Assembly: GCA_030152105.1 (NCBI GenBank)
Contig: JASLIH010000230.1
Location: 1 to 31,616, forward strand
Length of the DNA: 31,616 nt
Direction: 5' to 3'
Source of the DNA: Actinomycetes bacterium
Lineage (GTDB): Bacteria; Actinomycetota; CALGFH01
The notes beneath the pieces were generated by a model, which saw only the letters and a list, made by a program, of their open reading frames with translations, was not told where the DNA came from and did no database searches. A program made the position numbers and the translations under genes. Below are positions 1 to 7,794 of this stretch, in pieces. How positions within the stretch are numbered: the stretch's first letter is position 1; the number at the start of each line of letters is the position of its first letter.

Positions 1-782
1 GCAGCTTCAACACCGCCGCCATCGCCGGCCCGGCGGTCGCGGGCGTGGTCGCGGCCACCGCCGGCCCGGCCCGGGCCGTGCTCGCCGAGGCGGTCCTGGC
101 CGGCCTGGCCCTGCCGGCCATTGCCCGCCTTCCCCGGGTCGCGCCCCCGGCCGGCGACCACCCGGCCCCGCTGGCCACCGCCATCCGCCAGGGGCTGGCC
201 CACCTGGCCCGCACCCCGGTGCTGCGCGGGGTGACGGTCGCCACCGCCGTCGGCATGGGCGGCACCGGCCTGCTCACCCTGGCCCTGCCGTTCTGGGCCG
301 AGCGCCTGGGAGCGGGCCGGGCCGGCGCCGGCTACCTCTGGGCGGCCCTCGAGACGGGGGCGATCGCCGGCGCCCTGGCCGCCGCCCGGCCGACCGCCGC
401 CTGGCCGCCCCAGCGGGTCGTGCTGGCCGGCCTCGGCCTCTTCGGCCTGGTCCTGGCGGCCTGGCCGCTGGCCCCGTCGTTCCCGGCCGCCCTGGCCCTG
501 GTCGCGCTGGCCGGCCTGGCCGAGGGCCCCGCCTTCGCGGCCACCTTCGCGACCCGCCAGCGCTGGTCGCCCCCGTCCCTGCGCGGCCAGATCTTCACCA
601 CCGCGGCCAGCCTCAAGCTGGGCGCGTTCGCGGTCGGCGCGGCCCTGGCCGGGCCCGTGCTGTCCCGCGCCGACGTGGCCGGCACCCTGGTCGCCGTCGG
701 GACCATCCAGCTCCTGGCCGTCGGGCTCGGCCACGCCGCCGGCGCCCGCGGCTCGTCCCAGGGTCCCGCCCCGGCGGCCTAG
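1..782 (+). CDS. MFS transporter, C-terminal part (5' end outside window)
   Basis: The reading frame is open from base 3 and ends at TAG 780-782, so the gene starts upstream and about 259 residues are visible. The protein is almost entirely Ala/Gly/Leu-rich membrane segments separated by short Arg/Pro loops. It opens with a GPAVAG stretch like the motif C of drug-efflux MFS proteins, followed by a basic cytoplasmic loop and about six further helices, as expected for the second half of a 12-helix carrier. The substrate cannot be read from the sequence. The tail after the last helix is short and polar. A GTG at 45 is in frame but lies inside a membrane helix and is not a credible start. The next gene begins about 90 bases downstream and has its own promoter-like element, so the two are probably not one operon. 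I am confident of the MFS fold and unsure of the role. Confidence 0.75.
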   Translation, partial: SFNTAAIAGPAVAGVVAATAGPARAVLAEAVLAGLALPAIARLPRVAPPAGDHPAPLATAIRQGLAHLARTPVLRGVTVATAVGMGGTGLLTLALPFWAERLGAGRAGAGYLWAALETGAIAGALAAARPTAAWPPQRVVLAGLGLFGLVLAAWPLAPSFPAALALVALAGLAEGPAFAATFATRQRWSPPSLRGQIFTTAASLKLGAFAVGAALAGPVLSRADVAGTLVAVGTIQLLAVGLGHAAGARGSSQGPAPAA

Positions 783-823
783 GGCGTGGAGGACCGCCGG
801 GATGTGCCGACTTGCCTGGATCC

Positions 824-844
824 TAGATAACTGTTATAGATAAC
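824..844 (+). promoter_or_regulatory. Candidate promoter/operator of the PadR-ABC operon
   Basis: This AT-rich island stands out from very GC-rich surroundings. TAGATAAC occurs twice (824-831 and 837-844), and between them lies a perfect 11-bp palindrome, ATAACTGTTAT (827-837). It sits 30-50 bases before the PadR gene. PadR-family repressors commonly bind a short AT-rich dyad in their own promoter, so autoregulation is the simplest reading. The same bases could also supply the -10 element. Confidence 0.5.
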
Positions 845-873
845 GCCGCCGGGACTTGAGGAGTCGATTGCCG

Positions 874-1392
874 ATGCAGGACGTGATCCTCTCGCTGCTG
901 GCCAAGGAGCCAGCCCATGGGTACGAGCTGCGGCAGCGCCTGGTGAAGGCGCTCGGCCCGGCGGGCGGGGCGCTGAACCCCGGACAGGTGTACGTGACGC
1001 TCTCCCGCCTGGAGCGCGCCGGCCTGGTCGAGGCCAGGGAGGTCGCGCAGCCGAGCCACCCCGACAAGAAGGTGTACGAGCTGACCGCCTCCGGCCGGGA
1101 GCGCGTCATGCTGTGGCTGACCGACGTGACCTGGTCGAGGGTGGTGCCGCTGGAGTTCCACCTCAAGCTGGCCGCGGCGGCGGCCACGCGCCTGACGGAT
1201 CCGGTGGCGCTGGTCGACTCGCAGCGGCTGGAGCTGCTGCGCGAGCTGCGCCAGCTTCAGGAGCTGGCGCTCCAGGAGCCGCCCGACTCGGATGGCGCTC
1301 TCCTGCTGGAGGGCGCGTCACTGCGCCTGCAGGCCGACATCCGCTGGCTCGAGGTGTGCCAGCAGCGCCTGGTCGAGAGGGAGTCGCGATGA
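874..1392 (+). CDS. PadR family transcriptional regulator
   Basis: This is a 172-residue DNA-binding regulator. Residues about 1-85 form the PadR winged helix: MQDVILSLLAKEPAHGYELR is the typical first helix, and LSRLERAGLVEA with the following VYELTASGR is the recognition helix and wing. Residues about 95-172 are a helical, Leu/Arg/Gln-rich dimerisation region. I chose ATG 874, with GAGGAG at 858-863 upstream. TTG 868 and TTG 856 are in-frame alternatives that would add non-family residues. The stop overlaps the ATG of the ABC ATPase (ATGA at 1389-1392), so regulator and transporter are translationally coupled. PadR proteins next to MacB-like exporters usually repress that exporter and release it when a toxic ligand binds. 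That role is inferred, and the ligand is unknown. Confidence 0.88.
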   Translation: MQDVILSLLAKEPAHGYELRQRLVKALGPAGGALNPGQVYVTLSRLERAGLVEAREVAQPSHPDKKVYELTASGRERVMLWLTDVTWSRVVPLEFHLKLAAAAATRLTDPVALVDSQRLELLRELRQLQELALQEPPDSDGALLLEGASLRLQADIRWLEVCQQRLVERESR

Positions 1393-2132
1393 GCAAGGTG
1401 ATCGAGGCGCGAGGCCTGGTGCGACGGTACCCGGCTGACGGATCGCCGATCCGGGCGGTGGACGACGTGGACCTGGTGGTGGAGGCGGGCGAGGCGGTCT
1501 CGGTCATGGGGCCGAGCGGCTGCGGCAAGTCCACGCTGCTCCACCTGCTCGGCGGGCTGGAGCGCCCGGACGCCGGCGAGTTGTCCCTGGCCGGCACGCG
1601 CGTGGACGGGCTCTCGGAGACCCAGTGGGCGGTCTTCCGCCGCCGCAACGTCGGCTTTGTTTTCCAGGCGTTCCACCTGGTCGACGAGCTGACCGCTGTG
1701 GAGAACGTGGAGCTGCCGACACTGCTCGTCGGCGGGTCGCGCCGTGACGCGCGGCGCCGGGCGATGGCGCTGCTCGAGCGGCTCGGGGTGGCCGAGCAGG
1801 CCGGCCACCTCCCCCACCAACTGTCGGGCGGCGAGCGGCAGCGCGTCGCGGTGGCCAGGGCCCTGGTCAACGAGCCGCTGGTGGTGCTCGCCGACGAGCC
1901 CACCGGCAACCTGGACAGCCGCGCCACCGGCGACATCCTGCGGCTGTTTGGCGAGCTCCGCCAGGCGCGCCAGACGCTGCTGATCGTGACGCACGACGCG
2001 CGGGTGGCCAGCACCGCCGACCGGCTGCTCACCATGCGGGACGGAGCAATCGTGGCGCAGACGCGGCTGGGCGAAGGCACCTCGGTCGCCGGGCTCCTCG
2101 CGGGCCTGGCCGACCTGGGGGGCGAGCGCTGA
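1389..2132 (+). CDS. ABC transporter ATP-binding protein (MacB/LolD type)
   Basis: A 247-residue nucleotide-binding subunit. Walker A is GPSGCGKST (41-49), the Q-loop is in VFQAFHL (91-97), the signature is LSGGERQR (145-152), Walker B with D-loop is ADEPTGNLDS (168-177), and the switch histidine is H202 in VTHD. The DEPTGNLDS form is characteristic of the MacB/LolD/FtsE group that works with FtsX-type permeases, and the next gene is such a permease. The reading frame extends far upstream through the PadR gene, but ATG 1389, overlapping the PadR stop, gives the standard N-terminus. The TGA and the permease ATG share one base (2132). The protein should hydrolyse ATP on the cytoplasmic face to drive the partner permease, either exporting an amphiphile or moving lipid or peptide. 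The substrate is unknown. Confidence 0.93.
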   Translation: MSKVIEARGLVRRYPADGSPIRAVDDVDLVVEAGEAVSVMGPSGCGKSTLLHLLGGLERPDAGELSLAGTRVDGLSETQWAVFRRRNVGFVFQAFHLVDELTAVENVELPTLLVGGSRRDARRRAMALLERLGVAEQAGHLPHQLSGGERQRVAVARALVNEPLVVLADEPTGNLDSRATGDILRLFGELRQARQTLLIVTHDARVASTADRLLTMRDGAIVAQTRLGEGTSVAGLLAGLADLGGER

Positions 2133-3967
2133 TGCGCTGGATGGGGCTGGCGGTTCGCCTTGCCGCGCGCAACCTGCGCCGCCGCCCGGGACAGGCGCTA
2201 CTGCTCCTGCTCACCCTGACGATCGCGACGGGCGTGCTCGGCGTGGCGATGTCGCTCTACGGGAGCGCCGACGCGCCGTGGAACCGCGTATGGCGGGCGA
2301 CCAAGGGCTTCCACGTCAGCTTCACCGTCTACCACCCTCCCGACGAGCCGGGGGACCGCGCCCTCGTGGCCGAGCTGCGCCACCGCACCACCCAGCTCAC
2401 CAGCGCACCCGGCGTGGTCGCGGCCGGCGGCCCCTGGAGCCACCTGTACGGGTCGATCCAGATCGACGGCGGCACAGAGGACCTCACCGCCGAGGTGCGC
2501 GATCCCGGCCCCTACCAGGTGGACCAGCCGCTCGTGACCAGTGGCGCCTGGCTTGGCGACGGCGGCGGGGTCGTGCTCGAGAGCGGGCTCGCGGCGACCC
2601 TTCACGCCAGCGCCGGGGACACGGTGACGATCCAGGGTCGACCGTTCCCCGTCCGAGGCGTCGCCGAGACCGTCAGCAGGGGGCGGTTCCCGCTCAGCCG
2701 CCCCGCCCAGGTCTGGGCCACCCCGGCGACGGCGCAGCGGCTGCGCGACCTGGGCATGACCGAGGAGGGCTTCGAGCTCCAGCTGCGCCTCGCCGATCCC
2801 GGCCGGGCCGCCGACTTCGTGGCCGCGCACCAGTCGCTCACAGCGGTTCCCTCCTCCTCGTCGGTCACCCCCTTCCTGGAGACGTGGCGGCAGCGCAGGA
2901 CCGAGTCGCACTCCGACATCGACATCCTGGCCGGGACCCTGTTCGCGGCGGGAACCCTGATCGCGATCCTCACCATCGCCACCGCGTCGGTCCTCATCGC
3001 CGGCCGCATGGCCGCGCGGATCCACCAGGTCGGCACGCTCAAGGCGGTCGGTGTGACCCCGCGGCAGGTCATGCTCGTGCTGCTGCTCGAGCACTCCGCG
3101 ATCGCCGCCGCGGCCACTGCGGTCGGCCTGGGCATCGGCCGCCTGCTCGCGCCACCCATCGCGGAGACCTCCGTGACCGTGCTCGGCCGGCCGGAGCCAC
3201 CCCCGCTCACGGTGACGCGGGTGGTGATCGTCGCTGCTGTCGCCTTCGCGGTGGTGCTCCTTGGCACCGTCCGCCCTGCGCTGCGAGGCATCCGGCAGAG
3301 CACGCTGCGATCGCTCGCCGCCGGCCCGCGACCGCCCAGACACCCGGGCCGGCTGGCCGGCCTCGCCGCACGCGCCGGCGTCCCCCTGCCGGGCGTGCTG
3401 GGGCTGCGGTCGGCGTGGCGGCGGCCAGGGCGGCTGCTCACCAACGCGACCGGGCTGGCCCTCGGGGTGGCGATGATCGTCGTGGCCCTCGCCCTGCGCG
3501 ACAGCCTGGACCTGCTGGATCTCCGGCCGCCCGAGCCGGGCCACGCCGCCAGCGACGCCGCCGTGGCAGTCCTCTACGACCAGATCCGGGCGATCATTCT
3601 CGGCACGGCCTGGCTGCTGCTGGTGCTCGCCACGGTCAACGCCTGGATCGTGGCGGTCTTCGCCGCGCGGGACGCCGCCCGGAACCAGGCGGTGCTCCGG
3701 GCGGTCGGAGCGACCCCGCGCCAGACGGTCATCTCCCTCATCGTGTCGCAACTCGGTGCCTGCGCGATCGCCGTGGTCGCCGGGATCCCCATCGGGCTCG
3801 GCCTGTGGAGCCTCATGGAGGGCGGCGATCTGCCGGAGGTGAGTGTCTCGGCGATGTCGCTGGTCCTGCTCGCGGCGGCGGTGCCTGTCGTGTTCGCGGT
3901 CATCGTCAGTGTTCCCGCGCGGCTGCTGGCCAGGCAGCCGGTCGCACCGCTGCTCGCCTACGAATGA
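2132..3967 (+). CDS. FtsX-like ABC transporter permease (two FtsX domains)
   Basis: A 611-residue membrane protein. One N-terminal helix (about 17-38) is followed by a large extracytoplasmic domain of about 220 residues (MacB-PCD-like). A first FtsX core (about 265-390) carries the marker GTLKAVGVTPRQV. After a proline/arginine-rich linker come another helix, a short loop and a second FtsX core (about 480-600) with the parallel marker AVLRAVGATPRQT. This duplicated layout is typical of actinobacterial MacB-like permeases that act as one long chain. It is coupled to the ATPase by a one-base overlap, so regulator, ATPase and permease form one operon. Likely roles are export of antimicrobials or lipoprotein/peptide handling. 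The substrate is not visible. Confidence 0.9.
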   Translation: MRWMGLAVRLAARNLRRRPGQALLLLLTLTIATGVLGVAMSLYGSADAPWNRVWRATKGFHVSFTVYHPPDEPGDRALVAELRHRTTQLTSAPGVVAAGGPWSHLYGSIQIDGGTEDLTAEVRDPGPYQVDQPLVTSGAWLGDGGGVVLESGLAATLHASAGDTVTIQGRPFPVRGVAETVSRGRFPLSRPAQVWATPATAQRLRDLGMTEEGFELQLRLADPGRAADFVAAHQSLTAVPSSSSVTPFLETWRQRRTESHSDIDILAGTLFAAGTLIAILTIATASVLIAGRMAARIHQVGTLKAVGVTPRQVMLVLLLEHSAIAAAATAVGLGIGRLLAPPIAETSVTVLGRPEPPPLTVTRVVIVAAVAFAVVLLGTVRPALRGIRQSTLRSLAAGPRPPRHPGRLAGLAARAGVPLPGVLGLRSAWRRPGRLLTNATGLALGVAMIVVALALRDSLDLLDLRPPEPGHAASDAAVAVLYDQIRAIILGTAWLLLVLATVNAWIVAVFAARDAARNQAVLRAVGATPRQTVISLIVSQLGACAIAVVAGIPIGLGLWSLMEGGDLPEVSVSAMSLVLLAAAVPVVFAVIVSVPARLLARQPVAPLLAYE

Positions 3968-4026
3968 GGACGAAGGGTCAGGGTGCTCGTGGTGGCGGCC
4001 GCCGATCCGGGAAGGCCGGCCGAGGG
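3968..4026. other. Short convergent intergenic gap with GC palindromes
   Basis: This 59-base gap separates two genes that point at each other. It contains the perfect palindromes GGCGGCCGCC (3994-4003) and GGCCGGCC (4014-4021). No T-run follows either one. They could contribute to bidirectional termination, but such palindromes are also expected by chance at this GC content. Confidence 0.25.
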
Positions 4027-6090
4027 CTAGTGGCGCACCTCGGCCGGCCGGGTCCGGGGCTGGGGGGCGGGCGGGCTGGGCGGGCGGTGCTGGTCGAGCC
4101 AGGCCCAGGCGGGGATGGCCAGCAGGAACAGGCCGCTGGCCGAGGTGGCGGTGACGCCGGTGTCGTTGAGCAGGATGAGCAGGAGCGACCCGAGGGCGCC
4201 GAGGCCGAGGACGCGGCGAATCCAGTCCGGGAGCTGGCGCAGCGGGGGCGGCGGGCGAAGGGCGATGAGGCCGGCCAGGAGCACCTGGAGGGGGCCGGCC
4301 CAGGCGAAGGGGCTGTTGGCCAGCAGGCGCAGGTTGCGGGCGAGCTGGTCGACCACGACCCCGGCGGCGTCGGCCGGGCCGTGGCGCAGGCGCTCGGCGA
4401 AGTGGCCGGCGTGGCTGGCCGGCCCGCCCAGCCCGGCCCCGAGGGCCACGGCCACGGCGGCGGCCACGGCCAGGCCGGCCAGGAGCACGACCCGGCGCAC
4501 CCGGGGACGGCCGGGGGCGAGCACGACCAGGGCCGCGGCCGCGGTCAGCATCGAGGTGAGGGCGCCGCCGACGTCGGCCCCGAGCCGGGGTAGCCCGTCG
4601 GCCACACCCAGGCCGGCCAGCAGGGCCGCGGTGGCCACCGCCGACAGCGGGGCGAACCCGGCCACCAGCATGACCGAGGCCAGGGCGAAGGCGAAGTAGC
4701 CGTTGCCGAGACCGTAGAAGCGCTCGCCGTCCCAGGCGCTCCCACCGACCAGCGGCTGGGACAGCCCATGGCCGCCGAGCACCAGGTCCCCGACGACCAG
4801 CCCGATCAGCACCGCCCCGAGCAACGCCGGCGCGGGCACACGGCCCCGGGGCCGGGGGGTGGCGGCGGTGGCCGTTCCGGGCAGGTCGGTGGTGAAGGGC
4901 CGGTCGAGCCGGAGGGCGACGGCGGCCAGGGCGGCGGCCAGGGCGATGCCGGAGGTGACCCAGGCGACCGCCCAGGGGACGACGGCCCCGGGGTCGCGCA
5001 GGGCGCCGGGGTCGAACGCCCGCCACGCCTGGGCCGCGACCGGCTCGGCCATGCTGGCCAGCAGGTACCCGGAGGGAAGGGCGAGGGTGAGGGCCAGCAG
5101 CACCCTTGCCGCCGACGCCGAGCGCCCTGGGCTCCCGTGGGCGCGCCAGGTCGCCACCAGCGCGAACAGGGCGAGCACGGCGGCCAGACAGAGCAGCGGG
5201 ATCGCCCAGGTTCGGGCCGCGACCAGCGCCGCCACCCGGCGGTCGATACGGGTGGCGGCGGCCGCCGGGTCGGGGTCGGCGGCCAGCCGGATGGCGGTCC
5301 CGTCGTCGCCCTCGGAGGGACCGACGCCGAGGGTCGGGCGCACGTCCTCGAGAGCGACCAGCCCCAGGCGTCGGGTCGAGCCCGAGGTGACCAGGCCGCG
5401 GGCTCCTGGCTGGCGGAGGACCAGCAGCGGGGCGGAGTTGGCCCGCCCGGGAGCGGCCCGCAGCCCGGTGACCATGACCGGCCCAGCACCCTCGGCGGAC
5501 CGCAGGCGGCCGGTCAGGTCGGCAAGGGCGGCCGCGTCGGGGACGGCCAGCACCAGCAGCTGCCCCGGCCGCAGCGGGATCGGCCGGTCACCCGGCCCGA
5601 GCGGCCCAGGCGCCGGGGCCGTCCCGCTCGGCCCGAGCGCGAACAGCCCCGCCGCCTCCAGCCCGGGGTAGGCCAGCACCCGGGTCGAGGGCAGCCGCCC
5701 GAACCGGGCCGACGGGTTGTCGGCCCGAATCCGCTCCACGGTGCCCGAGTCAGGCATCCCCGAGGCCGCGGCGGGATTCGCCTCCAGGGCGTCCATGGCA
5801 TCGACCCGCCGTCCGGCGGCCAGCGACAGCACCCGCGACGCCAACGGCTGATGCACCGGCAGCGTCGACACGAACCCAGCCACCTCGGGCCGACCAGGAC
5901 CGGTCGCGGCCAGCGCCTCGTCGGTCGTCAGCCGCTCCACCAGCACGAGCGCGCTCGGCGGGGCCACCTGGTCTGGGGCGACCTGTCCTGGCGACACCTG
6001 TTCCGGCGCGACCTGGGAGGACGCCCAGGCAGCCCCGGCGCCCGACAAGGCGACCACGGCCACCATCAGCGGCACAAGCAACCAACGCAT
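4027..6090 (-). CDS. Uncharacterised polytopic membrane protein with extracytoplasmic N-terminal domain
   Basis: A 687-residue protein I cannot name. Residues 1-24 look like a signal peptide or first helix. A degenerate five-residue repeat (QVAPE, QVSPG, QVAPD, QVAPP) follows at about 26-45. Residues about 50-290 form a soluble, Ala/Pro/Arg-rich outer domain. From about 290 to the end there are roughly ten membrane helices. Two motifs stand out in the membrane part: ERFYGLGNGYF near residue 452 and LLNDTGVTATS near 640. From memory they resemble the GNEY and NDSG motifs of large uncharacterised membrane proteins in Firmicutes and Actinobacteria, but I could not check this. The end is hydrophilic with many prolines. 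ATG 6090 has no good ribosome site but has TACGAT six bases upstream, suggesting leaderless translation. It is divergent from the Sir2 gene and convergent with the ABC operon. Confidence 0.7.
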   Translation of the reverse strand: MRWLLVPLMVAVVALSGAGAAWASSQVAPEQVSPGQVAPDQVAPPSALVLVERLTTDEALAATGPGRPEVAGFVSTLPVHQPLASRVLSLAAGRRVDAMDALEANPAAASGMPDSGTVERIRADNPSARFGRLPSTRVLAYPGLEAAGLFALGPSGTAPAPGPLGPGDRPIPLRPGQLLVLAVPDAAALADLTGRLRSAEGAGPVMVTGLRAAPGRANSAPLLVLRQPGARGLVTSGSTRRLGLVALEDVRPTLGVGPSEGDDGTAIRLAADPDPAAAATRIDRRVAALVAARTWAIPLLCLAAVLALFALVATWRAHGSPGRSASAARVLLALTLALPSGYLLASMAEPVAAQAWRAFDPGALRDPGAVVPWAVAWVTSGIALAAALAAVALRLDRPFTTDLPGTATAATPRPRGRVPAPALLGAVLIGLVVGDLVLGGHGLSQPLVGGSAWDGERFYGLGNGYFAFALASVMLVAGFAPLSAVATAALLAGLGVADGLPRLGADVGGALTSMLTAAAALVVLAPGRPRVRRVVLLAGLAVAAAVAVALGAGLGGPASHAGHFAERLRHGPADAAGVVVDQLARNLRLLANSPFAWAGPLQVLLAGLIALRPPPPLRQLPDWIRRVLGLGALGSLLLILLNDTGVTATSASGLFLLAIPAWAWLDQHRPPSPPAPQPRTRPAEVRH

Positions 6091-6096
6091 CCCCGC

Positions 6097-6102
6097 ATCG
6101 TA
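6097..6102 (-). promoter_or_regulatory. -10-like element, probable leaderless promoter of the membrane protein gene
   Basis: On the minus strand TACGAT (TANNNT consensus) ends six bases before ATG 6090. That spacing would place transcription initiation on or beside the start codon. No -35 match is evident. Confidence 0.45.
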
Positions 6103-6278
6103 GCCGCCGCCTGTCCCCCCGGCAGGCTGTGGACAACCCGGCGCGCCCCCTCCGCGACTCAGCTACGCTCCCCCACCGGGGGCCCGCACCTCGGCGGCTG
6201 GGGGTGGCGCACGGCCCGGTGGGTGAGGGTCGGCGGGTGGTGGATGGTCCTGTCTGCGCGGTGGGGTGGGGTGGTCGG

Positions 6279-6284
6279 TACCCT
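6279..6284 (+). promoter_or_regulatory. -10-like element, probable leaderless promoter of the Sir2 gene
   Basis: TACCCT fits TANNNT and ends exactly six bases before ATG 6291. No Shine-Dalgarno sequence lies between it and the start codon. The geometry mirrors that of the divergent gene on the other strand. The rest of the 200-base divergent gap (6091-6290) is G/C-rich without a recognisable gene. Confidence 0.45.
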
Positions 6285-6290
6285 GGTCAG

Positions 6291-7079
6291 ATGGATGTGG
6301 TGAGGGGATCGGCGAACGACGCTCTCGAACGGGCTGGCGCCCTGCTGGTGGGGGCGCGGCGGATTGTGGTGTTCACCGGGGCTGGGGTGTCGACTGACTC
6401 GGGGATTCCGGACTTCCGGTCGCCGGGGGGGTTGTGGACTCGGTACGACCCTCGGGAGCTGGGGTTTCGGCGGTATGTCAGTGACCCGGCGACGAGGCGG
6501 CTGGCCTGGCGGCTGCGGCGGGAGCTGCACCATCTGGAGGCGCGGCCCAACTCGGCGCACCTGGCCTGTGTGCGGCTGGCCGAGGCGGGACGGCTGGCCG
6601 GGGTGATCACGCAGAACATCGACGGGCTCCACACCGACGCCGGGCTTCCGGCCGAGCTGGTCTGTGAGGTGCACGGCACCGGGCGTCAGTTCGTCTGCCT
6701 GGCCTGTGGGGAGCGGGGGCCGATGGGTGCGGCGGTGGCCCGGGTCGAGGCCGGGGAGGAGGACCCGGCCTGTCTGGCCTGCGGGGGGATCATCAAGGCG
6801 GCCACGGTGTCGTTCGGTCAGGGGATCCCGCCGGCGGTCTGGGAGCGGGCCGAGACACTGACCGCGGGCTGCGACGCCTTCGTGGCTGTCGGGTCCTCGC
6901 TGGTCGTGCAGCCGGCGGCCGGGCTGCCCCGGCGGGCCAGTCGGCTGGGGGCCAAGCTGGTGATTGTCAACCGCGAGCCGACCCCCCTGGACGACCTGGC
7001 CGACGTCGTCCTTCACGGCGAGGCCGGGACTCTGCTCCCGGCCCTGGTCGACGCCGCGGTCCGGGAGCCACGGCGGTGA
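6291..7079 (+). CDS. NAD-dependent protein deacylase, Sir2 family
   Basis: A 262-residue sirtuin that removes acyl groups from lysines using NAD+. The cofactor motif GAGVSTDSGIPDFR spans residues 30-43, TQNIDGLH is at 107-114, the catalytic histidine is H128 in VHGT, and a four-cysteine zinc site uses C136/C139 and C161/C164. GSSLVVQPAAG (201-211) and IVNREPT (225-231) close the nucleotide pocket. Length and motif order match bacterial sirtuins. The frame is open further upstream to 6129, but that extension is Pro/Arg-rich and non-homologous, and ATG 6291 carries a -10-like element at leaderless distance. The stop overlaps the GTG of the amidotransferase gene (GTGA), so the two are coupled. 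The residues that decide between acetyl and longer acyl groups were not resolved here. Confidence 0.93.
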   Translation: MDVVRGSANDALERAGALLVGARRIVVFTGAGVSTDSGIPDFRSPGGLWTRYDPRELGFRRYVSDPATRRLAWRLRRELHHLEARPNSAHLACVRLAEAGRLAGVITQNIDGLHTDAGLPAELVCEVHGTGRQFVCLACGERGPMGAAVARVEAGEEDPACLACGGIIKAATVSFGQGIPPAVWERAETLTAGCDAFVAVGSSLVVQPAAGLPRRASRLGAKLVIVNREPTPLDDLADVVLHGEAGTLLPALVDAAVREPRR

Positions 7080-7780
7080 CCGCCCGGCTGCTGGTCGTCC
7101 AGCACGAGCCCAGCTCCCCGCCCGGTCTGCTGGGCGCGGCGGCGGCGGCCACCGGGGTCGAGCTCTGGGTGGTGGAGGCCCCCGGCGAGCCGGTCCCGGC
7201 GACCCTGGACGGGGCCGACGGGCTGGTGGTGCTTGGCGGGGCGATGGACGCCGACGAGACCGGCGACTACCCCCACCTGGCCCGGACCATGGACCTGCTC
7301 GCCGACGCGGCCGCACACTCGGCCCCGGCCCTCGGGATCTGCCTTGGCGCCCAGCTGGCCGCCGCCGCCCTCGGCGGCCGGTCGTATCCGGGTCCGGACG
7401 GCGAGGAGCTCGGCTGGACCAAGGTCGAGCTGACCGACGCCGGCCGGGCCGACCCGGTCCTTGGTGCCCTCCAGGAGCCGGCCGAGCTGTTCGAGTGGCA
7501 CCACGACACCTTCGACCCGCCCCCGGGCGCGACCATCCTGGCCGGTGGGGCCGTCTACCCCGGCCAGGCCTTCCGGCTGGGCAGCGTGGTCGCGGTCCAG
7601 TTCCACCCCGAGGTCGACGGCCCGCTGCTGACCGGCTGGTGGGCCAGCTCGACCCCGCCGCCCAACTACCCGATCGCCGAGGCCGTGGCCGGGGCGGCCC
7701 GCAACGGCGCCAACGCCACCCGGCTGCTCGAGGCCTTCTGCCGGGTCGCCGCCGCCTCCCCGGGGTCGGGGTCGCGCTAG
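7076..7780 (+). CDS. Class I glutamine amidotransferase-like protein
   Basis: A 234-residue protein of the stand-alone GATase class I group (GMP synthase glutaminase-like). The nucleophile is C89 in GICLGAQ, and the other triad members are H177 and E179 in FHPE. VVLGGAMDADE at 51-61 is the oxyanion-strand region. It ends with a short tail without a second catalytic domain, so any synthase partner must be separate. Proteins of this class hydrolyse glutamine or gamma-glutamyl compounds to deliver or release ammonia. Many stand-alone copies are annotated GuaA-like without known substrate, and I would not call this GuaA. GTG 7076 overlaps the Sir2 stop by four bases, indicating co-translation. 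CorA follows 14 bases later. Confidence 0.88.
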   Translation: MTARLLVVQHEPSSPPGLLGAAAAATGVELWVVEAPGEPVPATLDGADGLVVLGGAMDADETGDYPHLARTMDLLADAAAHSAPALGICLGAQLAAAALGGRSYPGPDGEELGWTKVELTDAGRADPVLGALQEPAELFEWHHDTFDPPPGATILAGGAVYPGQAFRLGSVVAVQFHPEVDGPLLTGWWASSTPPPNYPIAEAVAGAARNGANATRLLEAFCRVAAASPGSGSR

Positions 7781-7782
7781 GG

Positions 7783-7788
7783 CACAAT
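7783..7788 (+). promoter_or_regulatory. Weak -10-like element before corA
   Basis: CACAAT, one mismatch from TANNNT, ends six bases before ATG 7795, the same spacing as in the Sir2 promoter. No ribosome site is visible. corA may instead be read through from the upstream pair. Confidence 0.3.
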
Positions 7789-7794
7789 GCCTGC

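Noticed and set aside
2198..5026. A 942-codon minus-strand open frame across the FtsX permease
   Set aside because: It is Arg/Pro/Gly-rich shadow sequence with no homology I recognise, crossing two real genes.
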